Part shown: piece by piece, positions 35,722 to 46,400 of the stretch | How the letters are laid out: each line of letters begins with the position of its first letter | How positions within the stretch are numbered: position 1 is the first letter of the stretch | Assembly (NCBI GenBank): GCA_029582155.1 | Contig: CM055897.1 | Coordinates: forward strand, 92,331,829-92,395,828 | Origin: Panopea generosa | Taxonomy: Eukaryota; Mollusca; Bivalvia; Adapedonta; Hiatellidae | DNA: 64,000 bases | Direction of reading: 5' to 3' | Program-made: the position numbers and the translations under genes | The notes under the pieces: generated by a model | Database searches by the model: none | The model's input: the letters and a program-made list of their open reading frames with translations, nothing else | What the model was told of the DNA's origin: nothing

Positions 35722-35812
35722 TGAATGAATGAATAGGGTTTTACGGCGTACCAACACATTATAGGTTATTCGACGCCAACAGGAAGGAAGATTCCAGGTT
35801 CACTATACATGT
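35722..35812 (-). mobile_element. SINE/TE tail fragment (gaatgaatgaat, gccgtaaaaccc)
   Basis: gaatgaatgaatgaataggg is followed by ttttacggcgtaccaacaca. The inverse, gtgttggtacgccgtaaaac, resembles the ggcgttaaaccc tail of the SINE at 18193 with a terminal simple repeat, so this is probably a related element in reverse. Confidence 0.4.
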
Positions 35813-36481
35813 ACAAAAACAACAAATTAACATACAGATTAAAAAAATACATCAACAAATGAATAATTCAGAATGAACCTAGAACCTAGAACCTTGATAC
35901 CTGCAGAATTGCAGAGTTCCAGCAAGTTCTATCGTATTACTCAATTTGTCGCTTCTACCGACGAGTATGAGCCACAGTGGTCCTATTCTTGCCATCACTC
36001 ATGGCTCCCTGGAACCACACAGGGGTTGATAGTTTAACAACAATAGTGAACGTGACAAAAAATGATAAAATGAACATGACACCCATTCGGAAGATTCCAA
36101 CCCCTATGCAGAGATCGACAGTGATTCTATTCCTAGCCGGAACCACACGGGCTCATTCCCAGATGAAAACAAACAGTCAACAAAAAACAACAACTGTCTT
36201 GATATCATTTATCTGTCTTATTTTACAATGAACTCAATTTTCAAAATGTTCAGTGTTCCTTCTTAGTTGCGAGAGGTGGCCAAATGGTCTGTGGCACCTG
36301 AAAAATAAACAGATAACAATGAAAAGTATTCAAGTATGTGTGTTGTGTGTGTGTGTGTTGTGTGTGTGTTTTTGATTTCAAAGACTATCAAAATTGTACA
36401 ATTAAATTTATCATGATGTGTCTAAAATGATAGAAAATATTTTGGTTAATTGCAATTTTGAGTCAGTAGGTAAGAGCACTT

Positions 36482-36768
36482 TGGGGCGTTGTTTTACTAT
36501 TTAACCTCAATAAGTGATATCACTTACTGACATCACCAATTAGAATAAGTGGTATATGAGTTGTATCATTTATTCGAATAAGTGATATCATCTATTCGAA
36601 ACGAATGAGTGATATCACCTATTTGAACAAGTGATATCACTTATTCGAATATGAATAAGTGATATCACATTGATTTAAATAGGTGATATCACTCATTTGA
36701 ATAAGTGATATCACCTATTCGAATGAATGATATCACTAATTGAAGTTAAATAGTAAAACGGCACCCCA
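36482..36768. mobile_element. MITE made of GATATC palindromes with long TIRs
   Basis: The ends are inverted copies of each other over about 40 bp: TGGGGCGTTGTTTTACTATT at the left against the inverse of the right end, tggggtgccgttttactatt. The body is eight repeats of agtgatatcact joined by attcgaata or similar. Almost the whole element can fold on itself. No coding capacity. Confidence 0.75.
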
Positions 36769-36880
36769 TATAGCACGACAATCAGTTTTTTTAAAGACAG
36801 ACTCAATGAGAAATAAATTTAGATAATTTTCTTTAACCAAAGAGTCACATAATTCACTTGAAACATTTGTATAATTTTAG

Positions 36881-38012
36881 ATGAAGACAATGGACGATTT
36901 GTAGTATATGATGGTGAATAAGTATCCAGATTTATTGGAGATCAAGAAAATGAGGGTACAAAAAAGAAAACCTGTAGTGACATGAACCAGTTTCAAACGT
37001 TTCTTTCATGTCAAAGTGAGAGCATGAATATTGAACAATTTCCACAACAGGAACTGGATATTTACTTTGGAAGATTTCTGTAAGGTGCCAGAAAAATCAA
37101 AGACAAGAGTGAATATGAGCCATCTTCTCTAGGAAGTTGCATGTCAAGTTTAGACAGACACTTGAAAAATTGTGGTTGCACTGTTAGAGTGCTCAATAAC
37201 CCTGATTTTCCTTACAGTAATACAGCATTGATAGCAAAGCAAAAGGAACTCTATGCTAAAGGGTATGGAAATAAACCCAAAGAATCCGATATATTGAACT
37301 GGCTTCAGACGAAGATGGGGATGAATATTTGGTTCACGTAAAAGAGCGGACCACTGAAACAAGAACCGGGACATCACAAATGGTAGGAAATTTAAACCAA
37401 AGGCATGGAATTGTGATATTCCTGAAAGATGTCCCGTAAAGGCATTCAAGCTGTATGCATCATAAAGGCCTCAACAAAATGTATCAACTAACAAAAACTA
37501 TGAAAGAACAGTACAGTGAGATTGACAACGACAGACGAATTACAAATCGCAGTGTCAGAAAACATCTAGTTCAGAAATGCTGCGATCTTAAACAGTTAAA
37601 CTAGCACCTACAGATATGGTTCAAATCAGTGGTCATAAAAATGTACAAAGCGTTAATAACTACAGCCGAATGAACAATGAAAAACAAAAAAATGGTATCT
37701 AAGGCGTTTGGTAAAACAAAATGTGCTGGGCCTTGAGTATCGCCTTATTCGGAACAAACTCTAGAAAAATCAACTCACCAAGTCAACTGTTCACCACATC
37801 CGTCTTCATTTGACCCAGCAGATCAAGCGATATCTTCCGTGGATTCGTATGCTTACGGTCAGCAAGTAATGCCAACATATTTTGGGACAACAACAATTAA
37901 TGGAGGCACTTTCATTTTTAATACTGGTAGAAGTATCAATGGTGGGGATGAAGAGCAACCATGAAAGAAATTTAAGCGCATATTGCCCATCATCTACTCT
38001 GACAGTGAATAG
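36881..38012 (+). pseudogene. Crypton-like / DUF3504 tyrosine-recombinase pseudogene
   Basis: The translation, with in-frame stops and frameshifts, shows the family landmarks in order: ELDIYFGRFL, then after a stop GARKIKDKSEYEPSSL, SSLDRHLKNCG, LIAKQKELYAKGYGNKP, later QISGHKNVQSVNNYSRMNNE and finally INGGTFIFNTG and IYSDSE before a stop. This is the DUF3504 (ZMYM/QRICH/KIAA1958-like) catalytic domain, related to Crypton tyrosine recombinases; HK and the NNY tyrosine belong to the active-site block. At least five stops exclude activity. AATAAA at 38189 fits an old 3' end. Confidence 0.75.
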
Positions 38013-38199
38013 TCCTGACTTTTGGTCAATAGTGAGCTGACATGATCATCTGACATAATAAATTAATTTGTAATTTTCTCAAATTTGCATGCATGCACTG
38101 TTCATCTGATATGTTGTTGAAACTGCTGGCAGCTACTGCTGTTTTTTCGTCGTTGTTGTTAATGTTAATCCTGTGAGTATCTCACAACAATAAAGAAGA

Positions 38200-39412
38200 T
38201 ATATGATAGTACCTCATAATGATGTATGACAGTGTCATTCTTTAACAACTTGGAATAGTTCCCAGTGTCTGTCAACGTATTTTTCCTGCCGTATTTTTCC
38301 AATTTCCAAGAAACTGTCTCGCACAGCTTTTCTTCGCCAATTTTGTTAATACCATCTTATCAGTCTTATCTGCATCACATATGCAGATTTGTTTTAAATG
38401 TGGATTTGAAAATAGACGAAATTATTTAAAATGGTTGACTAGACCTAATCACTGCCCTATCTAGGCGGAAGCGTACATTTCGTTATAAATACATAACTAT
38501 CAACCTGGTCTCTTCTCAAATGAGATTTTGGACTATTTGTATATTATACTCTTTTTGACACAATAGAATTGAAATAAAATAAGACCAATAGTATGTATAG
38601 TTCTTTGACGCATGGAGCGGAAGTTGCTGCGTATTGATTTACACGAGACTCCATATAAGGATATCGTAGTATTTTCACCACGCCCATAAATATTCATGAG
38701 GTGTTTCCGGACGGGATCAATGTAAAGTAAAACAAATACTAAACGACTAGAATGTAATAAACAGTTTATTCAGTCGTCTGAGTGAATGACGGTGAATTCA
38801 TTCACCCAGACGATTGAATAATCTCTATATCTGAAATATATAAAACCGTTTTGAGACCAGAGTGGTCATATAGTATAATATGGTTTTAGATTATCACACA
38901 GTCTGCAAGGGATCTGAATATTAAAGTTAAACGAGACACATCAGAGCAAATTGGTCTGTCTTACGTGAGAAGACAAGATACTAGAATTATGACCAAATAC
39001 GTTATACAATATAGACACATGAAAAAGAATCCAATTTCAATGAATGGTTTACAAAATTCATATATTCAAATACTTCGCAAAACAGAAAAAATTAAATAAT
39101 ATTTACAATCAATTTTACAACTGTTACTCGTAAACGGGTTTTTCTTTCAAACACATTCCATTTTTTATATACTTTGAAGTATGCATGAATTATTTCTGTA
39201 ACAAAGTTCCAACAAGACATGAAGTGACGACATGTTACCGTGAAATATAAGAACTATAACATGCGGAAAGAAATTAAACACGAGAAGAACTGCAAGTTTT
39301 GATGATGGAGGAAAAGCGATGTTGAGGACATTTGTTACATGTACACAGACTTGCCGATAACGATTTTACTTGTGACTGTACTTAGGAAGCCTCACTTCTT
39401 CTCCCCCCCCCC

Positions 39413-39459
<47 letters not shown>

Positions 39460-40120
39460 AAACTCTCCCTCTCTCTCTCTCTCTCTCATGCACGTGTTGG
39501 TTTGTGATGGATTTTTTAAAACCTATGATTGAATTTGAAGATTGACATTTTCTTTAAAGAAAGAGTATCTTTGAGATTGAGCTTAGTAACATCTACTTAA
39601 TCAGTTTCCATCCGTATGCACTTTCCCAAAACAGAAATGATATTAAGGGTCTTCAAATATCTGATTACATATTTGCATAATGTAATTTCGAGAATGAATG
39701 ATCAGTGCGCATTCATGATAATTGCCGTGTGTCCCTTTAAACCATTCATGGTAGCAAAAATTATATAATAAACAATAGGTAATAGCAACGATCACAAGTT
39801 AACAATTAACCATTTTTAAAATATAGTACAAAACAGAATACAAAAGATATGATTAATTTTAGCATCATCACATTTAAATTTGTCATACCTTACATTTAAT
39901 AACAAGACACGAATAAATACAATTTAGCAAACAATTGACAATGTTGTGATAAAATTTACAAGTAGAATCATTCACCCTCCCCCCACTTCCCCCCACAAAA
40001 AAACAAAAAAAACAAAAAAACCCAAAAAAAAACACGAAACAAACAAACAAACAAACCCCAAAACAACAAAGTATGATAACTATGATGATAAATAGAAAAA
40101 AATGTTTGCGCAACAAGCGA
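38200..40120. other. Intergenic stretch; simple repeats only
   Basis: No gene seen. A CT-rich microsatellite at 39401-39487 and an A-rich/C-rich tract at 39977-40070 are present, together with a lone TGTGTCCCTTTAAA element end at about 39728. Confidence 0.5.
39401..39487. repeat. (CT)n microsatellite with poly(C) start
   Basis: ctcccccccccc followed by two runs of CT separated by cccaaactctcc. Confidence 0.95.
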
Positions 40121-40124
40121 ATAC

Positions 40125-40130
40125 TTTATT
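40125..40130 (-). terminator. Polyadenylation signal of TPC-A (AATAAA)
   Basis: AATAAA on the minus strand, about 190 bp after the TPC-A stop codon. It is the first such hexamer downstream of the stop, so a short 3' UTR is likely. Confidence 0.5.
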
Positions 40131-40317
40131 TATCTATAGTCAGTTATAGTATCATAGACAATAAATATAAAATACTTGTTGGTCTCTGTGAATTTTACCA
40201 TCGACTACACATTGGCGTGGTTCAGGTCAAAAGCATGAACTCCATATCACCATTACACGGTATATGTTGTGTAACACATTGCTAACATTAAGTGTGATAA
40301 ATGTTATAATTATGTAA

Positions 40318-40415
40318 TTAATTAACTTCTGAACGCAGATCATCATTCTCGGTGTGACTGTTGTCGTCTTCCAACTCGAACAATTGTTGTAGAAGTAGTT
40401 CTGTTTTTGACCAAC
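40318..40415 (-). CDS. TPC-A terminal exon (C-terminal tail)
   Basis: Acceptor tttttctgtgcag; the exon completes a Gly codon and encodes WSKTELLLQQLFELEDDN, then SHTENDDLRSEVN and TAA. The amphipathic LLLQQLFELE stretch resembles the short conserved motif near the end of animal TPC tails. Confidence 0.78.
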
Positions 40416-43400
40416 CTGCACAGAAAAAAAAGAAACGAGTAGATATATTCGTTTAATTTTGAATTCGAGTTTAAGTGGAAACATCGTCCTTCCGCAAAAC
40501 TAATAACTAATAAACTTTCTCACTTAAAGGTTTTATACATTTCCCGAGATGTGATGTCCAAATACCAAGTCCACCCCAACAGTTTAAAATAGAACATGCA
40601 TAAATCAGATTTATAAATTTGCCAACCGGTTGACAAAACAACTGAACTAAGGATGCAATGAATGGGTCACATTGTGGCCAGTTATTATTCTGCAATATAT
40701 GTAAAGCACATATGTGTCATAAATCATGGTTATCATTATGCATTATTAGAATGACACACATGTGCCCTAACAGTTTCATACATTACATTGTCAGAAGCAA
40801 TACACACATGTGCCGTGATATCAATAACATATATTACAAATATTAAAAAAATACAGAAAAAAAAATGTGAAGGGTTCGATAAAATATTCCATTAAGGAAG
40901 AAGAACTATAAATTATAGTTCTTCCTCCCCAATATTACAGATTGAGGGGTGAATGCGAAAAAGGTCTAAGTGCATATAAATAAAGAAGATCTAGACATTT
41001 TTTGCTTTCGCCCATCTAGATGGAGAAGAAGAGATAACGGTTGCACCCTGCTAGGTGTAACCAATGAACTGAGAATTATTCAATGTATTGCATGTAAAGA
41101 AAATGATGGCAATTGAGTGAAAATGGTAACATAAAAAGAAATTTGATTAATTTAAAAAAAAATAACCGGAATTATAGTAATATTATGAGGAAAGCATATC
41201 AAACATTTTATTATAATTTTCTAAACAGCCTATATAGACAAGTATAATTCAATTGGCGAACAACTCATAAAATAGGGAGAGAAAAGTAACGAAATTGTCG
41301 AACTGAAAAATACCTGCTTCGAACTAACACATTTCTGTTTCTTATTTTAGCAAAGTATAAAATATAGTATTTTGATATTTATTACGAAGTTCGAAGTATC
41401 GGACTAGTTTATGTGTGCAATAAAACTTGAGAATGCCAAAATATTTGACATACTTAATTTATCGGTAACCACTCTCTCCTCCAGAAAGGTTGACGCTGGA
41501 ATTTGAGTACGGTTATATTAGTGAGAATAAAATGTGTCTTGTAAGAGGACTGAGCCGTGTATTTGTTATGTATTAAATTTGACAACTAGTTTGCATTCAC
41601 CTCTTTTCTTTATATGGAACCTGATACCATCATATCGTGAAAGGTTTGGCTTTGGTGTGGGTCCCTGTCTCATTGTCAATCTCCTGAACATATCTGTAGT
41701 GTGATGCATGCCTGTCGTGTTCGTCTGTTGACCTGACTGTTTCTGCTTCTGCTCCTCTATATCCCGGCCACTACAAGTAAATAGTTGATCAGTCACTGGC
41801 CGGCCACAATCATTGTTGTTTTCCTTACAGTTTTGATTATATTTTGAAAATTGATTGTTTTAAAAATTATACATGTATATATCTTTTAATACAAATTTAT
41901 GAATATTTATGAAAATATGTAATATCCTGCGGCAACAGAATCGTTCGTGTGATTCTGACCCGCTATTTGAAATTAGATAGATATAACTTAGCTACTATAA
42001 CAATTAAATAAAACATAATTGATAATTTACTCAATGTTGTCATTTCCGGTAATTTAGAATCATAAAATACAACTTAAGCCTGTGTTTACCCCTCTTGAAC
42101 AGATTATGCTATTTAAGGTAGTTCGCGGCGTTCCTGTCGGATATTTTTACATCTGGCGTAAATTATCAAAAATCTGTACACGGGCCCGATTAGTTAAGTC
42201 AGTTAATCGTCTGGCTATCAATCCAGAGGTCGTGAGTTCGAATCCCCGCCCGGCCAGTCTCCATGATGGTTGATATACGACATAGTGTCTCATTATCATT
42301 CGTCTCTCACCGCTGTTTCAAGTGGGAAAGTTATCAGTTATTGCGACGATGGGGTGTGCTCGAGTACTGGTTAACCTTTCAGGATCCCAGGAAACTGTGG
42401 TTAGGTTAACTGAACGTCTGTTAGCCCTCGATAGCAAAAAGATAACGCTAAATATTCAACAATCTGTACACATATACTATGAAGTATCAGCTTTTGTATT
42501 AGCTTTGTTTTTTTTTACTATAGTACCGCAGTTTCTCGTTAACAGCTCCCCCTGGTGGTACGTGATTTTTCTGACGATTTCACCGTTATTTTCTTTATCA
42601 AATGGTTAATATTAATTGAAAACTGTTTTTAATAACATATATAAATTACTTATCTTATTACTTGTGATAATATCATAACTTTAATACAGATAAAGAGCAA
42701 TTTATGTTACATTTACATCTAATCATTACGCCGGGGTTGATTAAAACGCGTGTTTAAAAACAGCACATTTTAAACATTCACGCTTGAATGCGCAAAAATG
42801 CTCTGGTACAAGTTCTTGAACGTTTATATTTATGTACGTGTTACTATACACAAATAATATACTTCGCCAGTGCATCTAGCAATACATATATGCAATAGTT
42901 TAAATCTTACTCACACAGTTCTACTCAATTTACATATGTTTTGTTCAATATGATGCTATGACTAAATGTCGGCGTTCACGAATAGGTCTTCAGCAAACTG
43001 TTTTGCTTTATTCCATCAATATAAATTTGGTTTAGTATTCAGTTTATAATAGATTTCGGTCTATACATGTAAACTACACACAATAGAATTTTGGAATTGT
43101 TCTGCTTTTCGATTCTACCGACGCTATTTTAACCGCTCTGCGATTCTGCAAACACAAATGACTCTATGTAATGTGGAGCACAGCAATATCAAATAGGTGT
43201 TATCAATAATTGTTCATACCGTTCATGAAACAACAAACTGATAAGAAAACTGCTTTAATATTTTATATCTACAATATATAGCAATCACAATTGACGGTTT
43301 ATTCCATTTATATACAGTTTTGATCTAATATTCAGTTTATAATAAATGTCGGCGTACAAAACCGTCTACACGCAATTGTCTGCGCTTCTATTTTTAACCG

Positions 43401-46400
43401 CTCTGCGATTCTGTAACAAGACTCATTCCTGTAAACGCTACCTCTGTGTTATTTAGATCACACTAATTTTAACTAGTTGTTGCTAATATATGCATCTATA
43501 TTTTCTAAAAACAACAAATGTATGGGATACTACCGTCATATGGGTTACGGACGCGTGGTAGCGCGCATTTGTAGTGTATATAGTTGTGATATTTTACAGT
43601 AGGTTTCTCAGTCTGTCTGCAGTATTTTATATAAAGAAAATTGTTTATTCTTGTGTTGTTGTCATTTTGTTGTTTTCTTTTATTTTTGTCCTCTGATGAA
43701 GGCGTAAAGCCGAAAGCTGGCTAAGGATATCTCGTTATAAGTTTTAGCACTGTAAAATGGTAATTCTCTCTACTGTATTCACTATTTCTACCATTTATGT
43801 ATCCCTCGTGGATCTGGTGCTCCTGAAAGGTGTTTTGTTAGACGTATGATTCTCCCTATATATATATATATATATGCTCGCTGTTAACGAGAAACTGGGT
43901 ACTTTATAAAAAGCAAAGCTAAAACGGAAGCTGAGACGTCATATATCAATTGTACAGCTTTTTGATAAAGCACGCCAGATGTCCGAAAGGAATGCGGCGA
44001 ACCTTAATTTGCATTATTGCACTCTCTGTTTTCAATGGTTAGTTTTAGCCGATCTTCATCGATCAATAAAATATATCTTATAAAAGTTGTTTGTTATTAT
44101 TTGTGATTTATATAAATTATGGACTTTATTCAGTATTGACAGAAAATAGAATATTGCTCAAGCCGGTGTGGGGGGAATGAGACGGGTTGTATAGTCCATT
44201 GCCCGTCACGAACAGACTCATTGGATCAATCTTTTGTTTTCCTTTTAGTACGCAGGGCCCGGTAAGCTCAGTCGGTTACGCGTCTGACCATCAATCCAGG
44301 GGTCGTGAGTTCGAATCCCCACCCGGCAACAGTCTCCGTGATGATTGATATATGACATTGTGTTTCATTATCATTCGTCTTTCACCGCTGATCCAAATGG
44401 AAAAGTTATCAATTACTTGCGTAGATGGGGTTTGCTTGAACACTTGTTAACCTTTCAGGATCCCAGGAAACAGTGCCTTGGTTAACTGATCATCTGTTAG
44501 CCCTCGATGGCATAAAAAATGACGTTAAATATTCAATAAACAAACAATCCTTTAAGCACGGACCAGATCCGTCTTGAATCCTAGAAATCACAAATAATAA
44601 CACAATTGATCAAAGCACCCAGCACGTTAGACTACTGTTACAAAAGCAATAATGTCTATTTAAAGCAAAGAACGCATCCAAAAACGAGAAGGTTTGATTT
44701 TGTCGAGTCTGTTCGTGAGGGGTTGGTGAAAAAGGCGAATTAAAAATAAATATAAAAATACGTTTCATCGTCGATTCCCAAATTAAGTTGTTTGATTGTA
44801 TGCTCGACTTTGGTATCAATGTTTCCCTTCTTTGAAAACGTATATTCGTGCATGAACATGTCTAATATGAACGCTGTTACAATGCTGAAACAAAAAACAT
44901 AATATACATGTTAAATATAAAACCAATATTAATAAACAACCAATATTATATTAATAATTAATAGAGATATTTAAGTAAAATATAGAACCAATATCAATAT
45001 AATTAAATGATTATCGCTGTCAATTACTGTACATGTACCAATATTAACTACTATATCTATAAAATATTAAACTCCTATCAACGGAAAAATATATAAACAT
45101 TCAATTAAACGTCAAAAAGTAATATAAATATATATAATAGCAATAAGAGAAAAACAACTGATATTCATATGAAGAATTAAAGAGTAGACAGAATTAACCT
45201 ATCTATAGCTAGTAGCAAATATATTAAAACTCACTTAAATTTACACGTTATTTAAATAAACTTTGAATTTGGATATCAACAACGGATGCATAACTGACTT
45301 TAAGATCGTTTTTACTATCTAATTACTGATCTGTGGTACTATATAAATAACGATACCCACAACTTCTATTTAATAGATAGTTCGTATATTCAAGTTAATT
45401 TCCACTTTTTTTCGGACACAAAACTATAATAATAAACGGGAAAAAACGTAAGTCTATACCAGGTAATAAATGCCTTATTCAAATGGAACACGAGTCTCAA
45501 TTTGAAACTATTTAAAAACTATACTGCCTGGTTGAACATTTATGAAACATATCATAGGTGATTCATAAATTATTACTCATGTGTGTTTGTCGTAAATAAG
45601 CTTTTTTTATTTGATCAATAGGGTAGTCGATACTTTAAGATTATTTTAAATTGTTTTAATTGCGTAACAACTTTTTTCTTGCCAGGCTTTTATTAATTTT
45701 TCATCTGAAACCCCCTTTGCAGCATTACACATAGTCTGTGATAGTGTGTTGTAATTGATAGATGTTATTTATAATGTACATGTATCTTATAACAGCAATA
45801 CCACTGTTGTTATTGTGGTATTCATATGTAAGTTTACATGACGTGGACGTCATACACGTACAGGTGCGTTAAGTTATTACAAATAACAAAACAAAAAGCC
45901 GGTTTTCAATACTTACTTCATGACGACGACTGCAACACATAAATGGAACATCATAAAGTAAATTCTGGCTGCCTTACTGGTCACGAGCACGAATCCTTCA
46001 CACATAATTAAAGTGAGTTAAGGAAAATTGATAAATCTGTGACTCAGTGATTATCGTGTTTATTTATCAAGAGACACCAAAGTGAACCGTAAATGATGAA
46101 GCAACAAGTGGTACGGTTTATAACGAGCGAAAAACTAATGTTTCCTTACCAACACTTTTTCTTATTAGTTTAATATGATTGAAAGCAGTGAAATTTCTTG
46201 TTAAAAGTTTCACTATTTTAAACAGCAAAATTTCTAAACAAATTCTATTGTGAAATCTCTATACTTTATCAAAACATAAAATAATATGAATTCCCGTTAC
46301 TGATACAAAGCCATTGCTATGGTAAATATTTTAGAACGTTAATCCCAAGTACGTTCCCGTTACATTCATACTATAATGTGGTATTCGGTAGGAATGAAAC

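Larger units (their letters stand above)
33347..36470. other. Intergenic stretch with poly(G) and SINE fragments
   Basis: No gene supported. A weak ATTAAA polyadenylation-like hexamer is at 33504. It holds a poly(G) tract near 34466, a tRNA-like SINE head around 34660-34755, and a repeat fragment around 35725-35810. Confidence 0.5.

Noticed and set aside
37150-37449. Minus-strand open frame opposite the recombinase pseudogene
   Set aside because: No homology; the plus strand shows clear DUF3504 landmarks.
43690-43740. ctctgatgaaggcgtaaagc cgaaagctgg, resembling a hammerhead ribozyme core or a Penelope-like element motif
   Set aside because: CTGATGA and GAAA with a ggc/gcc stem are present, but the 10.1-11.1 pair is A-C, and I could not find complementary stem I or a plausible cleavage triplet. 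A fragment of a Penelope-like element remains possible.
19979-44330. Possible functional tRNA genes at 19979, 42182, 44255, 47085 and 54515
   Set aside because: A and B boxes are present, but acceptor stems do not close in most copies, and each of the first four continues into a shared SINE body. The 54515 head closes better but stays unproven.
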